Source: Mangifera indica (lineage: Eukaryota; Streptophyta; Magnoliopsida; Sapindales; Anacardiaceae). Taken from it: a stretch of DNA of 64,000 nt. Shown in pieces: positions 26,264 to 39,513 of this stretch. The notes beneath the pieces were generated by a model that worked only from the letters and a program-made list of their open reading frames with translations, was not told the DNA's origin and searched no databases. Position 1 is the first letter of the stretch, and each line of letters opens with the position of its first letter. A program made the translations under genes and the position numbers. The DNA lies in contig NC_058150.1 in NCBI RefSeq assembly GCF_011075055.1, positions 9,896,330-9,960,329 on the forward strand, written 5' to 3'.

Positions 26264-27075
26264 AGGCCAAATGACACTTGTTCACCCAATGTTTGATGAA
26301 CTAACAAATTCTCACATTTTAAACTTGAAAAAGTCAAATGCCTACTCATCCGTCAAAGTCAACTATTAGATTTAAAAATCAAAGTTTGTTTGTGTTATTT
26401 TAAGTTATTTTGTTTCCAAGATTTATAATATTACAATGACACCACTATTAAACTAAACTATGAAAATATTGTAAGGGTGTAAATGCATTTTATAAAAAAT
26501 TACAAGGGGCAATGAATATTTCCCTCCTATCTTGTTTAAGAAATTGTAATGTTCAACCCATATATTTTGAAAATAAATTATACCCTAAATAGTTTGTAAT
26601 ATGACATTTATATCTCTAATTTGTTGTGTTATGTTTTTTTTTTTAGTGTAACACTCATTTTTTAAAACTATTAAAGAACATATTGTAATTATAAAAATTT
26701 TTAAAACACCCTAAGCATTTTCCAAATTTCAAACCCCTCTAAAAATTTCAATACCGCTCCTAAATTTTTTTGAATTTATGATTTGATCTCAAACATAAGA
26801 TTCTATGTCTTTGACACCTCTATCTATACTTATACTATAATTTTTTTTATAATTTTTAATTAAAAGTAACATAAATTAGGATATAAAAATTATTTTAAAA
26901 ATTTAGAGGCAAAATGTTATTTAACTTGAGAGCCTTTTTGCCTTTTCATTAATTTTATAAAAAATTTAACATATTATGTTAACAAATTTAATAGGTTGGT
27001 GGGAAATTAACTATTTTAAACTTAAAATATAAGAATTTGTCATTTTATCAAACCTTTGATTATCTGACCATTTAT
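26264..27075. mobile_element. Degenerate foldback element
   Basis: Left arm (GGCCAAATGACAC..., GTTTGATGAACTAACAAATTC) is roughly inverted at the right (GAATTTGTCATTTTATCAAAC near 27034-27053). The left end matches the GGCCAAA(T/A)GAC start of the foldback family at 31967, 32999 and 50735. No clean duplication found. The interior 26583-26635 resembles 52610-52670, suggesting a nested repeat. Confidence 0.4.
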
Positions 27076-29629
27076 ATTAATGAAAGTAGTGACTATGTGA
27101 TTGTGAATATGTATCAATGCCAAATACATTGTAACCATATATCAAAGCCATAAAACCAGTTCATATCAAACAATATAGTGAAACAAGTTAAGTATAAAAC
27201 TCACAAGGACTAACTATTTAAGTACTAAAATTATGGAATTACTTTTCTTTCATATAATGAGAAAATTTTATATAAACCAAACTATCATGTAGGGCTAAAC
27301 TGACTAGTTAATCTAAAGTTTAATGTTAAAATATTATCAAAAAAAATTTAAACTCTTGCTTTTATACTTAGAATCTTATCTTTTGTTAGTCAAACTATCC
27401 TTTAAAGGTCGAATAACCTATTTTAAGTTAAACTTATTAAAAATTAAGAATTGGATTAACTAATTAATTAAACTTAAAAAAAGGCTAATTCAAACAACAA
27501 CTAAATCAAATACAATCAATGGCACATGCATAAATCTAGCTATGCAGACCAAATTGTTAATTTTATGCAATTAAATAGATAAATTGAATATATAACGGTG
27601 AAATTTCTTAATTTATTGGTTATTGTATCTTTAGATTATAACGAATCTATTCTATTTAATACATTCTTATACTTTTTATAAAAGTTGAATTAAATGAAAT
27701 GTATTAAGATTTGTGAATGTAGCTTATAAAGTAGTCACAAAGAATCGAATTTTATCTCTAATTGATTTTACTTTATGATGTATGATATTTATGAAGTTTC
27801 ACCTAGTATATATCAGATGCTTAAACACCCACAAGCATTACAAACAATATCATGCAACTAAGCAATATTCAGTGCATTCAGTTATACTAAAATCTCACAA
27901 TATTACACTAACACAGTCTTAGTACAAGAAGATTAGTCCATAACTAAATCAAAAACTAAAACCATCATTGACAGGAAAATTTTCGTAAAAACTATGTATG
28001 AAAGGAAGGAAAGATGACTCCTTCTTCTCAACCCACATGATATAGCCAACAGAGTTAGGTCTCCTTTGCTTCTTTTCAAACCCTAGCTTTCAAAGTTTTT
28101 GCTAAATAATAGAGTAAAAATTGAAAAATGCCCAGATTTCCACTGTCTCTCCAAAATCTGCAAACAAAAAAAAAAAAAAAAACAAGACAAAATTTATGTC
28201 TACAATAGAACGAGCAATCTAGTCAATGGAAAACCCATTTTGACCTTAAGCAATGACTATTATGTTAGTTGTTCCTTTGACTGTTAGACATTCTATATTG
28301 ATTTGTTGATTTAACCTAGAATGCCCGCTGTAAACTTCAAGTTAACGTTATTTCATTAGGAATAATATTGTTTCTCTGTCCATTAATCATTTGGTCTTGA
28401 ATTGGAGATTCAATCTGGAATGCCTACTATTTTTTGGGAACCCGTTCTTCCTTGAAGTTCTTATCATTTTTTTATTGAACTTACTTTTCTACCTGCAAAT
28501 TGGAAAAAAACGAAATTAGGGTTTAGAGTAAAATAGACCAAAAGCTATTTTTTTTTTGTTTAAAAAAAAGAGAGTACACGAGAACATTATGTGTATGAGC
28601 TTATCAATCTTATATACGAATTACTCGGCTCCACTCTGATATTGACTCATCTCATTCATAATCAATTTTTAAAATTATAATGGTATCCATGTATTTAGAC
28701 ATTTATATAAGTTTTGATCTTATTTAATCATATAATTGGTTTTCAATTTTTTTTGTTTAGATATTGACATAATTTGAAACGTACATATATATTATGTTAT
28801 TTATACCCAATACAAGAAAAAAAATTTAATTTCTTATGGGTAATGCATTCTATATTGGAAATGATTTTTTTTTTTAACGAGAACTCTAATTTGAGTTGAA
28901 TCACCCTTTTTGAACTGAATTTTATGAGTTGTGTAATAATATATGGAGCTAATAAAAGCACTAGAATTACTATCGACTTTTGAAAGATGTTGTATGAAAA
29001 TCGTTTATTCCACTATAACTAATATTATGTAAAGTTAATGATTTTGGGTTTACTTTATTTTTATTAGAAATATCGTTTAAAACTAAATTCATCTGTTTTC
29101 TTCAGATAACATTAAATAAACTCCTGTAAAAGGTTTTAAAATTTTGTAGAAGAGTGTTTAATAGTTGTAAGAAGTTTTCAGGTGAATTTTCTATATTTAT
29201 AAGTTCTTGTGATTGTATAATTAAGTGGTTCAAGTAACTGGTATTTTAGGTCGAGGGTCAAGCCACGGGGCTGTATTGGGAAACTAAGTCACAAGAAAAC
29301 CCAACCCAACCCTACCACTACTGTATCTCCTCAAACAAATCGAATTAACAAAATCTTAAACGTAATATAAAAGTAAACAAACAAATTAATAAATAAAACA
29401 AAACAAGAAGCCAATTCATTTCTAATCTGAACTGCCACAAATTCATTTTTTTAAATCTTGTTGAAAATTAAAATATAACTAAGATAAGCTGATCCATCAC
29501 CCACCAGCGGACTTCTTTTCTTCTAACTTATTGAATGGAGAAAGATTACAGCAACAAAATTACACTAAAATTATATAATAATAATCTTCATTCATGCCCC
29601 TTTCTTTCATTTTTATTCATTTTTCCCCC
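27076..29629. other. Intergenic between foldback element and pirin gene
   Basis: AT-rich with several A or T runs (for example 28161-28180, 28866-28876). No coding family, repeat partner or RNA gene recognised. The 3' UTR of the pirin gene should occupy the right end on the minus strand. Confidence 0.5.
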
Positions 29630-31085
29630 TCATTGAGACCTCCAATACTTTGCCATTTCAAACCCATTTTTGCAATATTGATAATCCTCAATGGCTTGCT
29701 CAATTTCAGCTTGTGAATTCATCACAAATGGTCCATATTGCACCACTGGCTCATTCAATGGCTGCCCTGCTATCAAAACAAACCTCAATGCCTTTGAAGA
29801 TTTGTTCCAAACACTTACCCCATCGCCAAGACTCAACACTAACGCATTATGAACCGATAATGGCGATGAATTGATTGATCCGAACACGCCTTCGCCTTCG
29901 ATTACATAAGCAAATGCGTTCCATGATTCCGGAATACTTTGATGTACTTCAGCTGTTGGTTTCAGAGTAAAATCTAGATACATTGTTGGAGTTCTAGTGT
30001 AAACAGGAGATTGAACTCCCATTGATTCTCCTGCTATAACACGAACTTCTACCCCATCTTTCTCTGCTCGTTTGATGTCCTCACTTTTAAGTTCTTGGTA
30101 CCTTGGCTCAATCCTTCAACAAATTTTTGGATTAATCATGAAAATTAGTGATTATAGCATACAAATTACTTAAACTGCGGGGAAAGGGGCACATCTTAGT
30201 GATAAAGGTAAAGGAAAAATTGATTGTGATCTGAAAGTTGGTAAACACATCAAGCAAGAACTTTATTGAAAAATTGCAATTTGCTTACATTTTATCTTTA
30301 GAAGAGAGATTGATCCAAAGTTGTAAACCCCATTGGATACCTTCACCAGCAGCCATTTCAGAATGAATTATGCCTCTTCCTGCTGTCATCCACTGCACCA
30401 AACAAAATTAAAAAAAAAAAAAAAAAACCATTGATAACACAGAAAATTATACACATTTTTTTTTTTTTGTGACAAATGTTATGAAATATAATTTACCTGA
30501 ACATCACCAGTCTGAATTGTTCCCTTGTGGCCTGCAAAATCTTGATGAGTAACCTTTCCCTAAATTCCATCAAACTTAAATTTAGATTATAAAAATCCTA
30601 TTAATTATCAGATAAAACTATGAAAAAGAAAAAGCTCGTTTACCTGTAACATATATGTAACAGTCTCAAAACCTCTGTGTGGATGATCTGGAAATCCAGC
30701 AGGAGGGGATGCTGAAAAAGACCAAACACAAAAAACACTCAAAAATCACAATACCCAAATCATTTACCCTTAATATTTTGTGAAACAATAGATTAATCCA
30801 ACCATACCTGCAAACTCATCCAACATTAAAAATGGATCCAAAAGTTTCAATTCACTCCTGAAAGCCGAAAGAAAAAATACCCAGATGACAAAACATCAAG
30901 AAACAATAAAGAACACAAATGAAATATATATGAAAACATGAAGAACACTATTTGATAAAAGGATGGAACCTTCCAATGCTTCTTCTAACAGCAGCACCAT
31001 CACCCTCTTGTTGAGTTTTGGCAGGAACTTTCTTGACCACCATTCTTGGCCTGTTGAAAGGACTTTGTGGATCGGATTGAGACAT
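29630..31085 (-). CDS. Pirin-like protein (bicupin)
   Basis: Six exons on the minus strand with GT-AG junctions and continuous phase: 31085-30970, 30857-30808, 30711-30644, 30559-30497, 30392-30289, 30113-29630, giving 294 residues, the normal pirin length. Pirins are nuclear or cytosolic iron-binding bicupins, some with quercetinase activity; in Arabidopsis PRN1 binds the G-protein alpha subunit. The metal ligands are present: HPHRGFET (His65, His67) and IIHSEM (His109, Glu111). The C-terminal domain includes GVQSPVYTRTPTMYLDF and ends EMAKYWRSQ. I chose the ATG at 31085 (MSQSDPQSPFN) because conserved sequence begins there; an in-frame ATG at 31154 would add 23 residues. No disabling change seen. 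Confidence 0.93.
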
Positions 31086-31206
31086 TGTTTTTCTGCAAAA
31101 GGGAGGGATAAAGAGATTCTTATGTGCCTTGAACAAGTTATTGATAAGTTTCATGAGAAAAGGGGAGGAGTTAGAATATCTCAGGAAATGATGAAGCTTA
31201 TTGTGC

Positions 31207-31243
<37 letters not shown>
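31207..31243. repeat. (AT)n microsatellite
   Basis: About 17 AT units, 120 bp upstream of the chosen pirin start and inside its probable leader or promoter. Confidence 0.9.
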
Positions 31244-31244
<1 letters not shown>

Positions 31245-31639
31245 CTATAGTTGTTGCCTCTAGACTTGTCGGAGGCTGTGTGGGGAAATGAAATGTTTAT
31301 TTTGAAAGTGGGAGACACGTTCTCACCTTTGGACCAATGTTAATGATGATGTCAAGCTAAGCTCATCATGATGGGGACTCTGAAAAATCTTTTTCATTAG
31401 TAACTTATTATTATTATTACTTTTCTATTCAAATAAAATTTCACCATTCGAGTCCTTTTCACTCAAAAAATGTAGGTAAGTCTATCGATGTTTAAAAAGT
31501 ATATGCATTTAAATAAAATCAATTTTGATAATATTGAAAAATCTCATTAAAACTACTTTTTATCAATGATATATTCATCATTAAAACCATGTTGTTTATA
31601 TTATTTGTATATATTATACTGTTTTTTATCAATAAAGTT

Positions 31640-31960
31640 ACGTATATAAATAATTCAAATAATATTATATATATATATTTTAAGTATATAAATATATATA
31701 CATTTATATATGTTATCATACGATTAGGTGTTATTTTATTCTTAATTTAAAATTACTCAATTATATGATAACATATATAAGTATATATATATTTATATAT
31801 CTAAAATGGGTATACATAGTTTTACTAAAATAATATGTATAACTTTATACACAAATAATGATATATTATCATATAATTAGATATTGTTTTATCTTTAATT
31901 TAAAACTAAATCATTCACATGATGATATGTAATTATTTATATACAAAATTATACACATTA
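31640..31960. repeat. AT-rich palindromic repeats (two units)
   Basis: 31705-31778 is a near palindrome (TATATGTTATCATA ... TATGATAACATATA) around GATTAGGTGTTATTTT and ATTACTCAATTA. A second unit at 31861-31930 has the same plan (TTATCATATAATTAG ... CATGATGATA). A third copy is at 52283-52353 in opposite orientation. Probably a small MITE family. Confidence 0.5.
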
Positions 31961-31966
31961 TTTATA

Positions 31967-32830
31967 AGTCAAAAGACTATTTCATACCCAAGGTTTGATG
32001 CAAACTCAACTTCTCACCCACTAACTATTGAAAATCTAAATACTCATCTATATGTTAAATTTCATAATTGTTGCCAAGGGTAAAATCTTCTTTTAACTAA
32101 AAAAATTAAAACTTTATCATATTTCCCCCCTAGGTTTAAAAACTAACATTTTTTCTCACCCAAAGTTTGAAAATCGATCATTCCCCCCATAAGGTTTCAT
32201 TTAAACTTATCCTTCTTTGGCGAGCTTTCTCTGACTAATAGTCAACCTCCTTCCTTTGTTGCGAATGACCACCGATACTAACTGTAACTTCCTTTGTCGC
32301 TAACATCCACCAAGACCAGCCTTTCACCACGATTTGTTGCCAACAAATCACAACAAAGATTGACGCGAAAAAGCCAATCTTTGGAGTCCTTGGTCTTCTA
32401 GAAACTTTGATTGGAGTTTCTCAAAGACCTGCATTTTGCACCAATCTTCGTCATGATTCGTTACAAAGGGCTGGTCTTGGTGGATGTCGATGACAAAGGA
32501 AGTTGCAGCTAGTATTGGTGGTCATCCACAACATAGGAAGGAGGCTGATTGTTGACCAAAGAAAACTCGTCAGAGAAGGATAAGTTTAAATGAAACCCTA
32601 GAGGAAAAATTGTCACTTTTCAAACTTTGGGTAAGGGAAATGTCAATTCTAAAACTAAAGGGGGAAAATATGATAAAGTTTTAATCTTCAAAATATTTTT
32701 AGCTAAATAATGATTTTACTCCTGATAGTGACAGTGAAATTTAATGAAGTATTGGTATTTAAATTTTTGATAGTTAAGAGATAGAAGTTAGACTTGTATT
32801 AAACCTTGGGGGGAAAATAGTCTTTTGACC
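31967..32830. mobile_element. Foldback (whole-length hairpin) element, MULE-like
   Basis: About 860 bp whose two halves are inverted copies: ends GTCAAAAGACTATTT and AAATAGTCTTTTGAC; further in, CCCAAGGTTTGATG / ATTAAACCTTGGG; then AAACTTATCCTTCTTTGG / AGAAGGATAAGTTT and CACCAAGACCAGCC / GGCTGGTCTTGGTGG. Flanked by TATTTATA on both sides, with one extra base on the right. No coding capacity. Confidence 0.75.
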
Positions 32831-32998
32831 ATATTTATATACATAACACTACTTTTTTGTCATATGTTTTTCTTCTTTGATAATTTTTTTAATAGTTTTT
32901 TAATTTACAATAAATATAAGATTACAAGATAATCATTATATGTCTTCTTTCAAATTTGATTGAATTCACAAAGCTTCTAAATTTTAATAATATAATTT

Positions 32999-33673
32999 GG
33001 CCAAAGACTTATTCCCGCCCAAAGATTACTCCTTTCTCAAGTTTTCACTCCTTTAACTTTTGATAAAATTTTTATCCATTTATGAATTGTTAAATTCGTT
33101 AGTTTTAAAGATAAAATCATTATTTTACCTTTAAAATTAAAAATAAACTAAAATTTTGTCTTCTTTTTTCTTTTAAACCATAAAAAATAATAATTTCCCC
33201 CCATGCCAAGTTTTAAAAAACAATATTTTCTCTTTTAAGGTTTACTCTTCAATCTTTAACGGCTCCTCTAGTGGTCTCTCGCTTCCAACATGTTCTCTCC
33301 CTCCCCCTAACTATGCAACATCCCCACAGTGCTTCTTCTGAGAAGACAATCATCTTCCCAGATGAAGTACCCTGGGGACACCATGCGATTGACTAGGGGG
33401 AGAGAAACTGTCAAGAGAGAGAGACCGTCGGAGATGGTGTCAAAAGAGTAGCTGGAGATTGAAGAGTAAAGTCTAGGGAAAAATGTTTTTTTTTAAACCT
33501 TAATCTGAGAGAAAAATTATTATTTGTTAAGGTTATGGGAAAATGATATAAATTTTAAAACTAATGGATTTAATTAATTTTAATAATTTATGAGTAGGTA
33601 AAAAAGTTTTTAAAAGTTAAAGAGTGAGATTTTATAAATGAGTAATATTTGGGTGGGAATAAGTCCTTTGGCC
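32999..33673. mobile_element. Foldback element with 8-bp target duplication
   Basis: 675 bp; ends GGCCAAAGACTTATTCCC and GGGAATAAGTCCTTTGGCC, flanked by TATAATTT at 32991-32998 and 33674-33681. The arms stay complementary inward (ACTCTTCAATCT / AGATTGAAGAGT; CTCCCTCCCCCTA / TAGGGGGAGAG) to a short centre near 33360. Confidence 0.8.
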
Positions 33674-33704
33674 TATAATTTGTCTGCATTTGAGTTATCC
33701 ATTT

Positions 33705-34615
33705 GGCCAAATAACTATTTGCCAGCCGGTTAAAAAGCTTTTTTTTTTTTTTTAAATGATCCATTTTTGTAACATTTGCAAAACATATTTTTGAATAATT
33801 AAAAGATTTTTTGTTCGTTTATACAAATTATTATAAATGATAGATTTAAAATAATTTAAACCCTTAATATAATTTATCTCAACCACTTAATAAAAAGTTC
33901 ATAACAATCCCCTCCAATTAACCCAAAAACAATGTACTAACAAGTTCATCATGTTTACTAAAGGATATCATTAAACACACTTTTTAATTAAAAGATAACA
34001 AGAAACATTTGACTTGTGTTGTTGCGTCCTTAAGCAGAAAAATGTATTCTTATAGCAAGCTAAACCATATGAAATTGTGTGATTAAGAGAAGGTAATAAA
34101 ACTCAAAGGAAAACGATTCAAAAAAGCCCAAATAAAACTATAAAAGATGATGAAGAGAAAAGGAAAAAGAAACTCAGAAGCAAGAAATCATTTACTGGTA
34201 AGGGTGGTAAAAAGAGAAGAAAAAGCCTTAGAAGCAAAATAATAATATATTTGTAAAATAAATATAACATAGGAGAGAAGCGAGATGGTATGAATATTAT
34301 GAAAGGAAGAAGGGAAGAAATGATTGCCAAAGGTATATTGATAGTGGGTTTTGGATTTTGAAGTGGATAATGGAAATTTTAGACATAAGATTTGTGGAAA
34401 GTGAAAAAGAGGTAGAAGGATAAACATGAAATTAATGAGAATAAGAAAAATAAGAGATTAAAAAATTATTATTTAAGAATATTTTTATCCCTTCATTAAT
34501 TTTACACTAAAATTTTAATATTTTATTAATAAAACTAGATTATAGATAGGAAAAAAAAATTAAATTAAAAGATAAAAAATTGTCATTTGGTCGAAGTGGG
34601 AAATGTCATTTGGCC
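33705..34615. mobile_element. Candidate foldback element, boundaries unsure
   Basis: Begins GGCCAAATAACTATTT at 33705 and may end at GTCATTTGGCC (34605-34615), where a second TGTCATTTGGTC also occurs nearby. Inner complementarity was not verified and no matching duplication is seen; it may be nested or partly deleted. Confidence 0.35.
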
Positions 34616-36745
34616 AAACTATTTCCCATAAACACATTTTATATTTGAATGTCGTATGAACATGATTGTGACAATTTCAGTTATTTGCACAGGCAAAAGA
34701 ATCACATTATGATCATAATTTAATATGCTCACATTATTGCCATCTAGAATCTTTTACTTTTTTATTATTTTATTATATTTGTTATATCTTATTTTTCTGG
34801 ACTTTCATAACCATGATAAGATAAATATAAAATAATAAATTCTAATAAATTTAATAAAATAGCTATAGAGTAAAAAAACTTTGACCTATCAATGAGAATA
34901 TCATCCTGACACTAAAATATTCAAATAACCCATTTGAAAGGCGTGTAGTGTGAGCAAAATTGGTCAATTCTTCACGCGTTATATTGATATAAATACCTAA
35001 TAGAATAAAGTTAAACGAATTTATCTTAATATATAAAAAAATGTTTTGATCAATGTAATATACATTTTCATACTTAAATTCATTCAAGTTTTTTGTTTGA
35101 TTTTATGGCTTTTGGGTGAAATTTTGACGATAAGAGTTGGAAGTGATATTGTAAAGAGTACTATGATTTTAAAAAAAAAAAATTAATTTTTTTTAAAGCC
35201 TATATGTAAATTTAAAATAAATAAATAATACATTTACTAAGAAAATCCTTATATATGCAAATGAAGTAATTGTTGCATAGTTGTGTGCATGTAAGGAAGA
35301 ACCTAAGTTATGGTATTATACTTAATGCAGCTAGGGTTTCGAGTCCATGCTTTTACTTTATTAGATCAATATAGTAATTTCAACTTTTTAGTTCATGATT
35401 TAAAAATATTTTTACGAATTTTAAAGATGATTTTTAACCTATATTGTATATCATGTTATTTTTAGTTAGGATTGTGCGTTAAGTATCATAGATAACGAGA
35501 TAAGATTTAATGAAAATTAGCTGTTGAGCAAATATAAACGTCTAAAATGTCGTCTACTTAGTGTATGTTTATCGCTAATTTTTTCTTCTTCTACGGTTGC
35601 AAGTAAAGATGAGTGCAAAGACAATGAGAGGAGTTAAGACAGTTGAGCTAAGTTATGAGAGAATTCATGATAATGTTTTTGAGAGGATTCATGATAAACT
35701 TGAGATTCGTGCACAATTATTAGAGAATGTTTTATTAATTTATGACACCTTTTGCATGCACCTCACAATTATGTTACTTAATGTTCTTCTGAGATTTATC
35801 ATTTATCATTTATCAATTGAGTTGAGTTTGGTTAACACTTTCTCTTTTAATGCATATTCTCCTTAGAGGGTATCATCCTACATACACATTACATGAATTA
35901 AATGATATTGTAACTAAATGGAAGTTTAAACACTAATGTAATTCTGGAACATGACACAAAACTATCAATTGATTAAACTAATGGTTCATTAATTATTATT
36001 TTTCTTTAAGTGGTTTATTGATTTATCGGCAGTCTAAACATAAATTATTTATAATCCAGACACTATAGCATAAGACAATAATCTAAATAATGCATTATAA
36101 ACTAAACATGTTAGATCTATATGATAATTTATAGGCCACAAATTATACTGAGCACAAAAATCTCATTAGAGGACAAAGGGTTAAAACCTTTCTTCGCAAC
36201 AGTAATATTGCAATGTCGAGTTTCCATCACATATGCTAGTATGTTCTCCTTAGATCATATAATATCTTTTTTACAACTAAGTACCAAATCGGTATACCAT
36301 TATTTCATAACTAACTACTAATCCAACAAGCATACCATGCAAATTATGTTAAAAAAAAATTTTCCAGACAAATAATACTAAATAATAAACATGTTTCAGA
36401 TTATTGCTAAGATGTGTTTGCAGAAGCTAACGTTATAACACACATAAGCAAAACTATTTTCACTGTATACGTTTCGAAATTCAGCTAACCTTAGGTCTAA
36501 CTACTGTATATCTTCTTAAACAGTCATATTAAATACATATAAAACTCAAACCTAGTCAAACCTAAACCTTGATCAACAATACAAAAAGCCCCTAGTCGAA
36601 GCCAAACATTTACATAACTTAAGTATCTTAAAATCCTAAAATTTATATATAGTGAAATATGGCACCCTAGACACATGTTTACCAAATATAAACTGTTTGC
36701 ATGAAAAATGCAACTCATAAATAACAAAAACTTCAAAACTATCTA
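34616..36745. other. Intergenic, no feature recognised
   Basis: AT-rich. An 89-codon open stretch at 35597 has a short internal repeat (ERIHDNVF / ERIHDKLE) but no recognisable family; I do not call it a gene. Confidence 0.5.
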
Positions 36746-37771
36746 TAGGGGTGAGCAAAAAAACTGAACTGAAACTGTTAGATATCCGGTTTTTAATTTC
36801 GATTTCTATCCAAAACCGCCCTACCTGGGGTAGGTTCTGATTCCAATTTAGTGGAATTGACCAATTTCGGTTCCACCTCTTAAGGAACCGAAACCAAAAT
36901 CTAGAAATAAAAGGGCAAATATATATACTTAATAAAGTGAAAAGGGGAATGTATATATGTGTTATAGTAATACATTGTATTTAACCTAGTATTGTAAATC
37001 ATCTTCCAAAATAATACAAATAGTATACAAAAGGGAATTTCTTATGTGTTGACTGGGTTGAGTTTTTTGAACCATTAACTAGAATAAGATTTAATGCTCT
37101 CAATGTCCACAACATTTTCAAAATGCCAATAATATTTAACTTTGTTAACAAATAAGTTGAAATTGAATTTTAATTGTTAAGAAACTACACCTTGTGGCAC
37201 CAACCAAAACTTGTTATCTACAATTATATGATCAACTTGCTGGGTGAATTGTAAGCAGTGAGGGGAGGTTGTTAAAAGAGAATGAATATGTTTGATATTG
37301 GAGGAATGAGTGAAAGGTTTAAGAGTTTACTACATGGCGAGAAAATGACAAAACTTTCTACCATTGATTAGGATTTGAAAATGAGACACATGAAGAAAAA
37401 GAATTAATAACATGTATAAAAATTTATGGTTGAGAGGCGGATATAAAGGAGTAGTATTTTTGTTTTGTTGAGCAGTTAATTGAAAAATCTTCAATCATGA
37501 TTTGTATTTAAGCTTTTAAAATCCTACATATTATTTTTTAAAACAAATTCAAGTTTTTGAAAAGTAAAAGTTCTAGGTAGGAATCAGAATCTACCCCAAA
37601 CCTATAAGATCAATTCCGAGTAGGATCTGACCTTGTAGATTCCCAGTTTTGATTCATTTTTTTAAGAATCAGTCAGTTTCAATACTAGTTTTGGTTTTAG
37701 TTCTAGTTCTAGTTCTAGTTTTAGTTTTGGTGTCTCAAATTTTTACAAGGTACCCGAACCCACTCACCCTA
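36746..37771. mobile_element. hAT-like non-autonomous element
   Basis: Terminal inverted repeats TAGGGGTGAGCA (36746) and ACTCACCCTA (to 37771), the usual plant hAT-MITE opening. Sub-terminal regions are also inverted (GGGTAGGTTCTGATTCC near 36830 against GTAGGAATCAGAATCTACCCC near 37575). A short TAGTTC tandem (about 37698-37722) lies near the right end. No clean 8-bp duplication found. 37772-38159 holds nothing else recognised. Confidence 0.55.
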
Positions 37772-38159
37772 TATATCCACACATTACACCATATTCCTAA
37801 GAAACCATAACACAACCCAACACTCATTTCAACATACAAACCCTAAAAAACATTTTACATATAACACCATCAAAATTGAACAAGTAAATACAATAACATT
37901 CTTTTTTGGGTGACAATGTAATCATAACACACACTTTATTACACTATACACAATCACCAAATAGACCAAACTTTAATTTTCACATAACATAATTGCAAGC
38001 CCTATCATAAAAGACACACCAAAATTTGATAAGTCGATGTCATAAACTTACTCTCAGAATTTGAAAATAACAAAGTCATCATAACCTTTACTTTCGTCTC
38101 TATTCATGCGTTTAGCTTAACAAACTATATTTGTAAACACTTAATGGTTGGACCTTTGC

Positions 38160-39513
38160 TGTAACACCCTCCTTCAGAAGTATTACCTTCCAGAGGAAGA
38201 AGTCACTAACTTAGACTATAAAAGCATACATTCACTTGACAAATACCATTCATTCCTAAACCTTATTGCAAATTTACTGAAATTATTATATAAAATTGGG
38301 AAAATGCACAAAGAATAAACGAATATAACATTCCATAACAGTATGTGTGTAGCAAAACATAAACATAAAATGTCTAATCCAAATACATAAGTTGGAATAT
38401 CATAAAATAAAAAATGACTAAACTGCCCCTTAGTTGCCTTATGCCTGCTAACTACCACTTGCCTTGTAGTAGTTACAATCACTTGAACCTGCATATATAT
38501 AAAGTATGGAACTTGTAGTAGCTACGATTACCTAAACTTGCACACATATAAAGTATGGAAGTAAGTAAAAAGTCGCTCAGTAAGTAAGGACTATACTAAC
38601 TTTTACATATTCTCCAAAATACTACTCGTGGCTTAACCCATTATAACTTGGTCATCAAGAGTCAATCCCCAAACTCCTATTGTGATGACATGGATCCTAT
38701 AGCTCATATTTACAAACTTTGAAACTTCTAGGCTACATAACATGTCTCTTGAGACTAATTGGGTCTATTAGGTCACTAAAAAATCATTTTAGGTGACGAA
38801 TTAGAGTGACCTCATCATCTTCAAGTAAAGCACTAACATAACTATAGTTGTACCTATATATAATATGAGCTTTTGCTATGTAGTCTACTCACCTACACCA
38901 TTACAAACTATCAAACTATAACTAGATTCTATTATGAGCAAGATACCTTATTGTAGGAATAACATCATGCTATGGACATGTCTTACTATAGATAGTATAT
39001 GAAGTATATACTCACAGTGCCCCCTTGTAACTATCTTAAGAAATGTCTAACATGCATGCATCTCAAGCCATATAATCATCTCAGACTCATCTTAGCTTTC
39101 ACCCTACTCATAACTCGTGTCCTAACATTATCTCTCTTTTGGGCAATTAGACACTACTATGTACCCAGAAAGTTCATTCTATCTGTTAGGATAACCCCAT
39201 AAACACTTAGTCTGGTACCTTTAACTTTCTCTTCTTTTGACATTATGCACAGGCATGTATCAATGAGTGCACAAGTGTACGTCTATTCCTTTAAGAACAG
39301 GGAGTCCCTTATAGTCATTGCCTTTGATACATGTTATGCACAATTGTGCCTTCTCTTTTCTTCTGAGCACAAACACTGTCATTGTTTATAACTCACTAAG
39401 ACACTTACAGGTACACATGGGCATGCATGGTCGGGTGCACAAGCATGTGACCTGCTTTAAATTTAATTAAACATGTAAACATTTTGACCTACATACTTCT
39501 TAGGGGTATTATA
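38160..39513. mobile_element. Gypsy-type LTR, abutting a second LTR
   Basis: Starts TGTAACACCCTCC and ends GGGGTATTATA, where the next LTR begins. Carries GCTCAGTAAGTAAGG at 38575 and a decayed hairpin block near 38926-38960 (TATTAT loop at 38930). A member of the LTR group seen at 10933, 39510 and 58172. No internal domain is attached to it in the window. Confidence 0.5.

Noticed and set aside
29650..29874. Plus-strand open frame inside the pirin last exon
   Set aside because: Antisense shadow of the conserved pirin C-terminal domain.
35597..35866. 89-codon frame with an internal ERIHD repeat
   Set aside because: Short duplication by chance or slippage, no recognisable domain, surrounding sequence is non-coding.
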